NCBI GenBank assembly: GCA_000697055.1
Contig: JNDT01002278.1
Location: 62,001 to 126,000 of the forward strand
Direction: 5' to 3'
Source: Saksenaea vasiformis B4078
Taxonomy: Eukaryota > Mucoromycota > Mucoromycetes > Mucorales > Saksenaeaceae
DNA: 64,000 nt
The notes below the pieces were generated by a model that made no database searches, was not told where the DNA came from, and was given only the letters and a program-made list of their open reading frames with translations. Shown here one piece after another: positions 36,308 to 48,269 of this stretch; the stretch's first letter is position 1; every line of letters starts with the position of its first letter. A program made the position numbers and the translations under genes.

Positions 36308-39160
36308 TTATAGTATATACCATTCTGTCATCAACAACTCAAATAGCTCGCTATTTTCAAGCGTAAGACCAGTAGGCAGATCATGATTGTCGACTTCTCC
36401 AACCCGTGCGAATTGCTCGCTGGTCAGAGTTTGTTTCCAAAGCTCTTTGGTACTCGGATTAACTAAGTTGATAATTCCAGATAACGTTTGCCTATGACAA
36501 AGCAAATCATGATAACCGTTACTGCTTTCTTTTAGAAGATTGAGGAATATGCCTTACTTTGAAACGTCCTTGTCCCATGGAGTAATCTTTTCTTTTTTTC
36601 AACAGCTGAAACGATAAGCTTCGTACAGTAACTGCGCGCTAAAATTATATTTGATAAAGTTATATTCTCGCTATTGTTATGCTTTTTGGTGTCCACCAAT
36701 TTTGTTCGCAGTAAAATATAAAAAGCTCTCTAAACTTGTATTTTATACAGTTTGAATCCACTTATAAATAGGCAAATGGTCTATCCGATATATATATTGC
36801 TTATCCTAGATGAGACGTCTGGAAGCATTGACAGGAATATGTTTATATGTCACTGTGCATATACATAATTTATTGACTACTAAAATAGTCTTGAACGTTC
36901 ATTTGTTTTTCATTCGCTACTGCCCAATCTAGCGCCCTGAGCTTCTTCAATACCATCAACTCGAGGTGTCCATCCAGTTGGTTCTCCAAGTCCGAGACAT
37001 TATGCACTTGCTGTAGAAGGACTTTTGCAAGGTATCACGATTGATTAGGCCAATAAGAACCAGTTTTCGTACAGAAGGTGTACTCCAATCGCGAGCTTTA
37101 ATTGCGTTTTAATTATATTCTCGATAATGTTATGAGGTTTCCAGTCCACTAAGGTTATAATTTTAACGCGCGGCTGCTGTAGTTTCCCGCTGGTTCCGTC
37201 CCTGACATCTTCATTGGCTAGCCGGCTTCCAATGTCATCGAGCGTTTTGTTGGGCAAACTTTCATCCCGAAGCTAACACGAACGTAATAAATTCCAATCA
37301 GCCTCCAGATAAAAATGCGTATGACGCCTAGCATGTGACACCTTACTTTTCTGATGCCAGCATCATAGAACACGTAACCTAATTTCTTCCATCCATACTG
37401 GTTGCCACAGTCATTTTCCGCCTGTACAGCTTCTTGCTGTTCCTCGAACTCTTGTCCTACAGTACCACCACAGTGCATTCGCTTTTTTTGCTCAAATGTC
37501 GTGATAATCTGTCTAGCGGAAGAGCTAGCAGCAGCATTCAATATTTTTAGACTCTCAAGTTGATACTCGCGTCGCACTTGTAGCTATTTGTAGTTAAAGA
37601 AGCGATGTTGAGCATGATCAGCGGATATTTAATTAGATGCATACTGTTACATAAATGCGATCCTTTGGAAACCTACAATAGTATTCACATCGCTCTGAAT
37701 GTTCTCCCAGAGCAGCTCGTTGTATTGAATATCTGAAAACCTAGCGAAAATGCAGTTCTGTCAGGCACAATGGAGAGAGAGATGGCAACTTACGAATCGC
37801 GATTTGGTCGTATGTCATTCAGGCATAAGATATACCTTACTTTCCACAGATTATACAAGCTTTTTGCGGAATTAACGGGGGAAGACGCAGACCAAGTGAC
37901 GATGTTTGTAAAGTTAGCTTCGATAAATTTTTTGAAGCGAGGACTGGCGCAGCTATGGATGTATTGTCTGAGCTCTAGGGGGGAAAATCCGCGTAAAGGT
38001 ACTCTGTTTGTAGCGCATTTGATTTACTGCCAACATATAGTTAGTGAATTGAATACATAAATACATGTTATCCGATACAACGCTTACGGTGAGGTTGTAT
38101 ACCATAGATCTTCATGTTTTTATAGAGCATATCGTCTCCATATTTGACACCGCAGCGAATCTTTTTCCTTTTACTTAGGAACCATACCCAAAATTGGCGC
38201 CATACCAAATTCTCGTTCCAGAAATCAAGAAGGTTTGGGGTAGTTTTGGTGGGTGCGCAGTTGTGCAAGGTGTGCCTCCTAAGAGGTCTGAATTTTTTTC
38301 ATCATCGCTTAATTCTGTCGCTGACAAAGTGCTGATGGTCGGTTTTGGTAGGCGGTCCGCTAAGTTCAGCCAGAGCGGATGCCATGTCATAAAGCTGTAG
38401 CTTCACGATTACATCCGGTACTTTTCCTTTGATGCATCGTCCATCAACCTTTTGCGCTGATTGTTTCTCGTCTTTATCTGCGGGCAATTTGTTGTGACCA
38501 GTTAATTCAAAGCGAGAAACAAGCAATTGAAAAGCGTCATACAACTGTCAGTCCAGATTCTCATGAACTTTAAAGAGTTGTTTCAACAATGGTGCCAAGA
38601 AGGTTACGTTGTGATGTATTCCCATTTCCCTGCAATAGCGAGCACGCTCTTCCAGCAGAATAAAGGGTACGTCTATTAAAAGCGCGTCAATTTTCGGAAT
38701 CAATGAAGAAAATATGTCTTACGTCTGTTTCATTATCCTGATTGTTTTACGCTTCCACTTTGATAGATCTTTATTTCATCGAAGAAGTTGTCTGGCAGAT
38801 TAACGCTGATCGTAATATTGAGTGGTTGTCCTAATGCGTGCAACGTTAGAACGTAATACATGATAACCTTTCGCTGTATGCACTTACCTGAAAGCCATAA
38901 TTTCGGCTGCGTGCTCTTTCACATCATAGCGTGTTCCGATAATGGACGAACGGATATTACTCATGTAAACACGTTCAAGTAAGACACATTCCCATAGAGA
39001 AGATTGAAGACAGTGATTTGTTTAAAGCTGCGGAAGAGGAATATGAATTCCTCAAGGATTAGCTGCTTCACACCCACACTGAAATGTACGTTTTTAGCCA
39101 GTGACATGGAATAGTTGTGGGTGACATATAAAAGTAACGAAGGTGCAGAATGAAACAACC
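36308..39160 (-). pseudogene. Scattered minus-strand exons of one or two decayed genes
   Basis: Coding-like pieces, all on the minus strand: 39158-38880 (with an IRSSIIGTRYDVKEHAAEIM segment ending on GTAAGT), 38820-38780, 38690-38540, 38544-38302 (KVDGRCIKGKVPDVIVKLQL), 37577-37218, 37257-37045 and 36505-36308. Neighbouring pieces do not stay in phase: a TGA interrupts the junction near 38,548, and the join at 38,830 is out of frame by one. I infer one or two members of the family seen at 35.2-36.0 kb, interrupted by introns and decayed. No catalytic domain was identified. Confidence 0.4.
38165..38305 (-). repeat. Short repeat C, copy 2 (inverted)
   Basis: Minus-strand sequence from cttgcacaactgcgcaccca to tatggcgccaattttggg matches copy 1 at 32.4 kb. 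Inside it, tttggtatgg occurs almost twice in tandem around a GGCGCC palindrome. Confidence 0.65.
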
Positions 39161-39249
39161 AGTGGCGTCATATTTTTGTAAGAAATTAATCAGGTTAGAT
39201 ATTTCTGATGTAACGTGTTCCCGAATAAGATATTCAGCCCTCTTCTTGG

Positions 39250-39560
39250 TTTGGGGTTGATATTAGGGGAGGATGGTCATGTCTCATCGGAACGTCCGAA
39301 AGGTTAGTGAATGCTGCGTGTTCGCACATCACACGTCATCCCTTTCAAATTAACCCTTCTAAATAAAATGAGTGCGTCCTCTTCAGAAATATTTGTGCTA
39401 TCGTACAGCGGCGATAATTTCAATCAATCATATTTCTTACAACATCGGCGGCCGCTCAGACGTTGCATATTTATTCGTCATCTTTCGATTTGGAAAACAA
39501 TATCATATCTACAAAACACTTCTGGACATCCGCCAGGGAGGATTTGAAAATACATCCTGT
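39250..39560 (+). repeat. Dispersed repeat D, copy 1
   Basis: Matches 42,750-43,035 in direct orientation at about 75-80% by eye. Anchors: ggaacgtccgaaaggttagt near 39290, cgataatttcaatcaatc near 39412, and catctacaaaacacttctgg-like sequence near 39510. Confidence 0.7.
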
Positions 39561-41929
39561 GTTTCCTGGATGGTTCTACCAGACGTTTTAAAAAACTGCG
39601 ATTAGATGAGTTTAAGGTTAAAAGGGGAGGTACTTTAAAGATATGTGGCAGTATGCAGTATACTGAGTAAGCATGACAAAAGTATCAAAGAGAAATAATT
39701 CCATGTACCCCATCAAATAAAATGATGGGGCTATCAAAAGAAAGATTCATTATTGTCTTAATGTACAAACGATTTCAGTTATACTACACTAGTAATTATT
39801 CTAACTCGTGACGTTTCTTCTTCAAGTCAATCGCGGGACGCTTCAGAATTTTTGCTAGAACGATTGCCGTAGCTCGTTACTGCTAGTAGTTATCATCATG
39901 AGCAATCCACACGACCCAGCTGTCCTTGAAAAGTGCCTATAATAATGTAAGCAGTAAAAGATGTGCAGACCTCAGGATGACCGATCTCAAATCACATACC
40001 CATTCCTTCATCGATCAAAAGCACTCACATAGGGTATTCAAGAACCAAAGGGATACGAATAGATTTCAAACCTCAAGATGACCCTACGAAGGGCCAGGTA
40101 CCCCATACCGTCATCAGTAGGAAGCTAGTCGCGAGATCGTTGACAGCAAGGGTACCAGCTGCTACGCTAGGTGGGTATGCGAAAGGGTATGTGAACCGGT
40201 ATATTGATTGGGTATACGAACGGGTATATTCTTGCCCACCCACCCTCCAAATGCAAAAAGCATTTAAATTGAACCACGATAAAGAAGTTGCGTGCAATTG
40301 CACGCAACGTCTAGGAAATAAACCTGTATGCCAATAAATTAATCAGAAAACAATCAGAAGGGCTTGAAGTCTTACCAGGTGTTGGACACAGCCTCGGTTT
40401 GTAACGACCTGCATCGAGTATCAAAACCCAGTCAGTACAATCAACCACCCGAGAGACTCAAAGTCACCAGATCATGTCTTTCCGCTTGCTCTTGGAAAGT
40501 ACATCTGGTCCGTGAAGGTGAACTCTATGCGTTTTAGGTTAGTTTAGTTTTTGTGGCATGACGTGGATTCACCTGGATGGCGTGAAAAAAGACTTGAGCA
40601 CATGTATGCCCGCCTCCCTGTTACCGCAGCTGTTTCTCCTCAATAACCGCAGAAGTGGCAGCGCATCATGTAAAGAGGCTACATAAAGTAACCAATCAAA
40701 CAATATAAATAAAACAAATAAACAAATGGTAACCAGGTGACTTACATTGCCTTTGCACTTACAGAAAGATGAAAGAAAAGTGAAAAAAAGAAAAAAGGAA
40801 AACGACGAGGCCTTTTCGTTTTCCTGTTTTGAACTTCCGTGGCCAATGACGATTGCGCGTGACCTTCTTTTTTATGACGCTTTCTCGCCTTCTCGCCGTT
40901 ATTAAGCCTTATAACCACTTTTTACATGTTGAAAGTATGGAGGGAGCAATGGATGAGCATTTACTGTCAATTTACCGTGCAGTGCAATGATCTATGCGGA
41001 GTTGCATTTCGTATCACGTACTGATCCCCGCGTGATTTTTTCATTTGTGCGGTACGTAAGCCGATGGTACGTTGGAAAATATTGTTGTCAATTACAATAA
41101 AGGTAGATCATTCTTTTATCTTGTATTTTTGTTATGTAATGTTTGTAGATAACAATGCAAAACAAGTAAAAAAAAAGCTAAACTACATTTAAGTTCGCCG
41201 ATTAAACTATTCCCGATCTTATGCATGTGCCACCTGTCGATCAGTGCCACGCAACACATATCCAATCACACCCAGGTTCCTGATATATGCAAAAAAGGAT
41301 CATGATGATCCTGTTTACTCACCGATGAATATAAAACAACGCAATATTTTTACATTCAAAACATCAGCATTATACATACCTATACTGTACCGAAGTAGTA
41401 TGATGGTGAACACAATGGCCGACTAATTCAGACGCAGCAAACGGAGATAAATAAACAAAATAAACAATACCGATGTAGACAAGCATAAAGTACTATCATC
41501 GGCGATGATGCAGAAGCTACAATGTAAATTAATAAAAAGCAGTGTATGTATACGGTCGCATCCGTATGAAATGGTATACGTCACCTATGTGACCATTTTG
41601 TATCGAAGGAAAACAGAAGCGAAAACAAAAATTTATTCCTTCCCTTTTTTTCTTTCTTTCTTCTGTGAGTATTCCTGGGATTGTTGGGGAGTCTTTGCCT
41701 TCTGTTTCGGAAGGCAGCCAGTGTCTACGATACATTGGTGCACGCATGTTAGATATAATGTTTGGGTCTGCATTTAAGCTTGTATGACATGCGTGACAGG
41801 ACTTGAGGAATGCTTTACTGGGACCACTACTCCAACATTGGTGTACCATTTGCACGCACTGTTTCTTTGCGTGCATTTTTCTATTTCTCTCATCGCGCGT
41901 TTGGGACTTTTTTATACTTTTTTACGTAC
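39561..41929. other. Gene-free, repeat-rich stretch
   Basis: No exon chain on either strand. A small region at 40165-40230 has an imperfect GGGTAT-containing repeat. Short frames here show no domain. Confidence 0.45.
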
Positions 41930-41994
41930 TTCTTTTTTACTTCTTCTTTTTTACTTCTACTTCTCTTCTTCTACTTTTCTTCTTCTTCTTCTTC

Positions 41995-42025
<31 letters not shown>

Positions 42026-42105
42026 TTTTTACTTCATCATTTGCTGAGACCTTCATCCACTGAGTCTTCATCTTGAGTGCTTCGTTGAGTTTCATCGTTT
42101 CTTTC

Positions 42106-42137
<32 letters not shown>

Positions 42138-42165
42138 TTACTTTTTCTTCTTTCTTTTTCTTCTT
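41930..42165. repeat. Polypyrimidine tract with TTC and TTTC microsatellites
   Basis: About 230 bp almost entirely of C and T on the plus strand, with (TTC)n near 41,965-41,995 and (TTTC)n near 42,095-42,140. The minus-strand frame across it (42037-42252) would be a Lys/Glu-only tail and is probably an artefact of composition. Such tracts can form triplex DNA. Confidence 0.9.
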
Positions 42166-42749
42166 TTTTTTTTCTGGAGATCTTGTATCAGTACCTCCAC
42201 GTGGTGATCTCTGGGAACTTTGAGCTTGCTCATTGCTAAAGCTGATACGCATTTTATTTGTTAGTAAAGTTTAGCGATAATAAAATGCAAATTAATCTTG
42301 TTCTGTAATCGAGACTATGCTTCACAATCTAATCTATGTATCAGAAGATTAACGTGAAAACGTTGATAAAGCTTTTTCTCAGTTCTGAATATTTACAAAA
42401 TAATAAAACATCTGAAACTCTATTCAGTCATTGTGCTGTGTATAAACATAATAGTTGGTATGGGTTATGTTGGCAAAATCAGTAATAATTATAAACTTGT
42501 GTTTTCGTCCTTAATGTCTACGCCCGATGGCTATGACTTCCCTTTTACCACTGAGGAAGTGGTAGAGACCCGAAAGCGCTGTATCAAAGCCGGCGATCGT
42601 TTCCAAGGACTAAAGTCAGATTCCATTTCGAAAGGACTAACAGTTAGCAGCATATTCAGTAAGCATTTCGCTTCTCCAGACAGTTGTACTGGAAAACAAT
42701 GCCACTCTCTGCATTGAATCCAGAAGTTCGTGAAACATACGCCGCCAAC
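42166..42749. other. Possible start exon at 42,513 (+), otherwise gene-free
   Basis: A plus-strand piece beginning at ATG 42,514 (MSTPDGYDFPFTTEEVVETR) reads well for about 45 codons and then degenerates at the edge of repeat D. It may be a gene cut by that repeat. Not recognised. Confidence 0.3.
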
Positions 42750-43035
42750 ATAGGAGGATGGCCATGACTTTCGGAACGTCCAAAAGTTGAGTGAACGCTG
42801 TGTGTTCGCGCATCAAGCATTAAGCATCCTCTCTTTCGGAATACCTTTCCAAATAAAACGTGCGTATCTCTTTAGAAATGCTTGTACTATCATATGGCAG
42901 TAATAATTTCAATCAACGGTGACTCTTAGAACACTATCGGTTGCTTGGACACTGCATCTTTACTCGGCATCTTTTAAATCAGAAAAAAATTTTGTATCTA
43001 CAAAATTTCCAAACATCCATCTGATATCTGTATTT
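42750..43035 (+). repeat. Dispersed repeat D, copy 2
   Basis: Direct, diverged copy of 39,250-39,560. Anchors: cggaacgtccaaaagttgag near 42772 and aataatttcaatcaacgg near 42902. Confidence 0.7.
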
Positions 43036-44559
43036 CGTTCTTGCTAACGCTTTTTTTTGCAGCGAGCTATTCAGAAAGAAGGTATGGAAAAATCCATGAA
43101 ACGCATTTACAGAAATAGCTGCCATCATATAACGATACTAAAGTGGTGTCTCGTGAACTTTTATTGGATACATCTATCTTGCGGCATAGGAAGGTCAGTA
43201 GATTGTGTGAACCATGGGGCAATCTTCTGCTACAGTTAAAAGGCTTGTGCTTCCTTTTAGCTGAACAGATCAGCGGCCAACCAAGTTGATCTGAACAGTG
43301 TTAAGAGGTTAAAAAAATCCAAAAGTCTTGGATGCCGTGGCTACAGGTTTATACGTATCAGACGACATAAAATACTACGTGAGAAAATTCATGGAGTACT
43401 TTCCTTAAATCCGACAAATTGAAGTTCAAAAATAAACTGAGCATCTAAACTCTATTCAGGAAATCTATTTACGCATAGATTCAGGCTGTAATATTTCCTC
43501 GTGCATTCCATTTCTTTGTGTTTTGTACACTAATTTACCACCATTCGCAATAAACGCTTGCTAGAGATGCTCCGGTTAGCGTCCGTTATCTGGTGAGGCT
43601 GTAACCGTCTTCAGGTTCTATGCATCTGCTCATATTGACTTCGCTTATAATTACCCACGTTCTCTTTATTTTTAGTCTCGATAGCCCAAAAAAGTATTTT
43701 GAGCAACGTAAAACGTTCTGCAAAAACAGTAGCTCATAGATCATCCAAATAAAAACAGAATCTTCCAGCTGTATCACTCTTGACCGTGAACCAGGTTCGC
43801 CACTATCGACTATTACAGACTTAATCTTCTAGGCAATAATTCCTTTAGACCTGAATAGAAGTGTTACCGATAACATGGTGGATACTGGTCCATTTATCGA
43901 AGATATCTTTCAAAAAGCTGACATACTAGCCCATAGCTGCACCACTACTCGCATATCCAAGATTCCTGTCCAGCCTTTCTCTTGTTAATAGTTTTCATAT
44001 TCTCAAGTTTACTTTAATTAAATCTGAGGCAGAGGTAGCGCCCAATTTACGTGGTGGTAGTCTTTGCCCTCGTAATTGGCGCTGCAACGATGGCAGGAGC
44101 ACTTTTCCTTAAACCAGGCCCTCTCCCAGAACATACCGACCATAAGCGGTTCCCGTAAATGGTGGGAATACAGAGGATTGAAAACAAGTGAGAAGGAGCC
44201 AAAGCAATGAAGTCATGCTCAATAGACATTTATTTTTGCTAGTCCAATATGTTAATTCAACTTGTGACTGGAATCATTGGAGCTTTCTGTAACATTCTGT
44301 AGATTCCGGCCAGGCAAACGCAGATTGTGCTTGGATTTCTCTCGCACAATCTCCGTTGCCTTCGCTCCGTCCTCGGACGTGGTTAGGCCCCTCAAGCCAC
44401 ACTGTTATTCTCAGATAATTAATAAAATTAAAATTTTCAGTCTACTCCTCCCTCTAACACCTTTCATCGTGCATCATCTTTCTTCGCGAGGACCTGGGAG
44501 GAGTTTCGTACTACATATAAAAAGAAAACAGAAGAAATAAAAATTGAAATAAAATTGAA
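43036..44559. other. No supported gene
   Basis: Short unrelated frames only. No splice-linked coding series was found. Confidence 0.5.
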
Positions 44560-44835
44560 ATAAAAGGGGCGGGCGACCACATCCTTCGGACTTCGTTCCG
44601 GCAACTTTCTGATTTCTGCGAGGACACCACGGTTGCTTGTTGTTCTTCCAGTAACGCGGCTAACACAGTCTGGGTTGTAACAAAGGGACGATCCATACTA
44701 GTTAGGGTTGTAGACTTCTGTTTGACCAGCCTCTGGACGCTGGGGTGGAGAACAGGACCGAAACAATAGGGGCATGTCTTTGATGTGCGAAATTCGTCCG
44801 TTATTGACACGTAGCTTAATCCCGACCTTCTCCTA
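44560..44835 (-). pseudogene. C-terminal stump of a Fanzor-like (TnpB-related) protein
   Basis: Minus-strand reading from about 44,835 gives VSITDEFRTSKTCPYCFG, the conserved Glu-containing segment plus the first CxxC of the zinc ribbon. After a one-base frame change near 44,716 and a stop, the next frame gives LCYNPDCVSRVTGRTTSNRG, the second Cys pair and the RuvC-III region. The catalytic Asp expected after NR (NRD) is Gly here. The copy at 49.3-53.1 kb has the same order (NEFRSSQTCMFC ... CINPDC ... NRDVQAA). Everything N-terminal is missing. It lies directly after the MULE transposase relic on the same strand. Confidence 0.8.
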
Positions 44836-44879
44836 AATACGTAAATGGTAAGAATTTCTACGCATGCAAAATCTAAATA

Positions 44880-46503
44880 TTACCCAGCCGCTTGAGACAT
44901 AAGTTCTTCACTGTGCTGCTTTCCAAAATCTTTTGGAAGCGCAGTTCTCCTTCGTTGTTTGGCAGGTCTACTAGGCGCCTTGACTTCGCTCGCTCCTGGC
45001 AGCGTCATTGGTGGATGGCTGACCTTGTTCTGCGCCTGCAGAATGAGTTTTTCAACTCCAGCCATTAGCTCTTTGGTCTCTTGCTGACCTTCACACTGCC
45101 GAAATGCATCTTGAAGCTTTAAGATGCAATTCATCCACGGCTCTGCGGGTTGCAACTGGAGCTTGCCAGTTGTCTACCGGTTCTGTTGATGGATTTAGAT
45201 GCCATCTCTCCGGTATGTCATCAAGCTCCAGCTGTCTATCCTCTGGTAGCTTGTGCCTACAGGTATCTCAAACAAAATCCAAGGCTGGCATTTGCATGCT
45301 CTCTCCGTTCCATCCTTATATGCAAGTTCATTTTCGATCGTAATTAGAGCTCGTTTGGATATCTTGCAGAACAATTTCTCTAGCTGCTTGTTGCGATACA
45401 ACAGGAGATCGATATGCGTCAACTCCCGGATCAACAAGTCTGAGTAGTCTCTCTTAAATTGCTGGAGGTAGCCATGGACTTTACTAAATGTAACATGCAG
45501 AAGCTGGATAGCATGGAGGTTGCTCTTCAACGCTCGATGGCCACTTTCAGCCCTTTGCGTCGTAGTGCAACCGAAATGCATTAGCTGACCAGTATGACAA
45601 CCAGCCCACTCCTCGGTGCAACTAAGCCATTCACTTGCAAAATAATGGTGAATGTCGCACTTAGGGTGCTTATGCTGAAGTTTTTTATCTTCGGCTAAAA
45701 GCCGAAAGCTCTCGAGACATCTATTGAAGTCCTCCGCGCTGGCGCTATCGATCATCTGCATCACCAGATCCGTCCATTTCTTTTTGTCCTTACTATCAAC
45801 AAACACACCCGAGAACGCCTTTCCAATGCTATTCATCATGTGCCATGTGCACAGGAGCTTCGATGGTTGGGGAATACGTCATCTAGTGCATTCATTAAGG
45901 CAGTGCATTTATCGGTAATAAACACTGTCTTTTCATTATCTTCAGGGATGAGCGACTTTAGGTACTTCAAAAACCACGTATATGTCGCCTGCTGCTTGTG
46001 GTCAAATCAACAAAAGGCGATAGGAAAAGATCTCGACCTCAAGCCCTCCAAGATTGCTGACAGCTCGAACTGCAATCAATGGCATTCCTTGCATTATTAA
46101 TGTTGTAAATGGAATCGATAACCATGACTTCTGAAAAGCGATGAGCTCTGCTGAACATCTCGTTGGAAGCAAAGTACAATTGGCGCAGATATCCATTCTC
46201 GCCCTGATCGAAGTAGACGAAGTAACCTTTTGCTTCCATATCGCTGATCAAGATCGGCGCGGCTTCGCGCAACTCTCCCATCGACGGTCATGCAAGCCGA
46301 TATCTCAGGTTGTTGATATCGTGGACGGCTAGCTTGTTGTTTTTATCTCTTTCGTCGGCCACTTGCATGCTGGATCTGTCTCGTTCCGACCTCTCTTTCC
46401 ATGATAAGTTGTCATCTTCTCGATATCTTCCCCATTGGTCATAGTTTTTCTTCCTTTGATAGATGAAGAAAGAGTTTCTCGAGAGAGCGAATGAGTATGG
46501 CAT
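44880..46503 (-). pseudogene. MULE-type (Mutator-like, FAR1-related) transposase, frameshifted
   Basis: Minus-strand pieces in order match a MULE transposase: VHDINNLRYRL (46,503 piece), LYFASNEMFSRAHRFSEVMV with DSIYN (about 46,160), MPLIAVRAVSNLGG in the next frame, FITDKCTALMNALDDVFP (about 45,870, containing the second catalytic Asp), LCTWHMMNSIGKAF (45,840) and the C-terminal helical part with an H-x(n) segment to 45,195. A further frame at 44,880-45,155 may be the tail. At least three frame changes (around 46,275, 46,105 and 45,850) and stops disable it. Class II mobile element in origin. Terminal inverted repeats were not located. Confidence 0.85.
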
Positions 46504-47039
46504 TTTTCTTCACCGTTTTTTGGTTCAACTACATAATATCGCCGATCGTTTCTCAGGCACGGTCTGATCAGGAACTAGCAGTCAATGAGAGGTGTCTTTC
46601 CTAGTCTCTGACGCTCCTCTTTCTCGGTATGACGCATACTGTAGCAAGTACCGCCTTTGTAGCACTTACAAATGAAGGTGCTACCGCCATTGAGCTTGGT
46701 GCCGAATGTAAAGTGATTTTCTGCATTATAGGAATCTAAAAGTTGACGAGCTGCTTTCTTGTCCTAAAAGCCTTCCTCTGAATATGGCGGAGGGTGACTA
46801 GCGCAGTACAATGTTTTCCAATTGATTATAACTTCGTCAGAATGTGGGATTCATTGTGCAGTAGTTCGAGATCGACAGCTGGCAAAACGGAGGCAATAAG
46901 CAAGATCACGGTGTCCGGCCACTGAAAATCAAACGTTAGACAAGCAGTCCTGAATATCTACTGGATTGGATCACCTAGGGTCCCTAAGAGCACTGCTCTT
47001 ATAAACTGATAATAAAGCAAGGAAGAAGAGGAAATGCAC
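46504..47039. other. Flank of the MULE relic, no supported gene
   Basis: No long frame. Probably the 5' part or flank of the transposon relic. Confidence 0.4.
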
Positions 47040-48000
47040 ATTGGACAAAATGCCGGATTTGGAATCCACGTTTGCATCAGATAAGCCTTATGAGACATTC
47101 AAGCCAAATGATTTTAGCGCTGGAGAGTGATGCTCTTGGCGCGAAGAAATGGTTCATTTGCGTTATCCCAAGGAATAATTCGCGCCTGGGTAACCTCAGT
47201 TTTGCGTTAAAGTGCTTCAGCGATGGTTTTTCGGCATTCTTCCGGAAGCAGTAAAAATGTCTCAAGGTAAGGCAGACGTTCTGTTGAAGCAAGAACAGTA
47301 TCTTTGCATTGAGGTACTTCAGTGATCGATTTCCCAATATTCTGTCGGAAAGCAGTAAAAATGTCTCAAGGTAGGAAAAGGTTTCATCCAAAAATGATCC
47401 ATATTTAAAGGCACGGATGAACCATTTTAAAATTCTTTGGCTCTGTTTTTCAAAAAGACATCCCGGTAAGGATCTCAATTCATATACATACAGGATTATT
47501 CATGTCTTTATGTCTATTCTTTAGCCTGCATGACCTCTGTCCCGAACCGTCTCGGTTGTGGTGTAGCCCATTGCTCACCACCAGGTAAGTAAATGTTGTC
47601 ACACGCAGCCTCGCTCAACTTCTGCCAAAGAACCTCGCCAGACGTTGCATCGGTTCAAGTCTTCTGCACGGCGAGAACGCCCAAACTGGTACTTGCACCA
47701 GTATAACCTCTACTGCCGTCCCCATCGCACCAGATGCGGGGCAGGCTGCTGTCATGCCTTTCGGGGGTAAGTGAAGTGACATCAAAGTATCTCCCATTTA
47801 CTAACCGCGAATGAACTTTATGCTGCTCAAATAAATTTTGCGTCCAGCTGGGGACCAAGTTGATGTAAGTGGAGTATTATTTTATAGCCAATTTATGTAC
47901 TGATAACCGCGTATTTCATCCCTTATTTAGCGTAAACCTGGCTCTTGATGGACGCAAAATTTACATGGACTAGCATAAAAATGCATTCAATAAACATTAT
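47040..48000 (-). repeat. Dispersed repeat A, copy 2 (inverted relative to 15.8 kb)
   Basis: Runs from ggatttggaatccacg (about 47,055) to tgcattcaataaa (about 47,982), opposite to copy 1. It contains an internal tandem duplication of about 105 bp: cttcagtgat-like sequence followed by agcagtaaaaatgtctcaag occurs at about 47,214-47,275 and 47,318-47,372. A plus-strand frame gives NLARRCIGSSLLHGENAQTG and ends before GGTAAG, suggesting an old exon captured in the repeat. Confidence 0.8.
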
Positions 48001-48269
48001 ATGAACGCACAAATAGACATAGATAGTCCGTACCATGAATTCTTAACCATCCTCGCAAAGACAAATTCTCTGTCGTCATTACCAATTGATCCTGATCTGC
48101 TCATATCTTTTACTGACACTGCGATCGACGTCGATGATATATATGTAAGTTAGGTGCATCCATAGAGTGTGCACTGCAAGATTCGTGCATTTAAAGGCAT
48201 GCATATGCATTCTTTTTTGAGTTATATTTACTGCCCAACGGGTTCCTTTCAAATTCACTGACACCGTGT

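Noticed and set aside
41784..42076. Three overlapping Phe/Leu/Ser-rich plus-strand frames
   Set aside because: Produced by the polypyrimidine tract, open in all frames because it lacks A and G.
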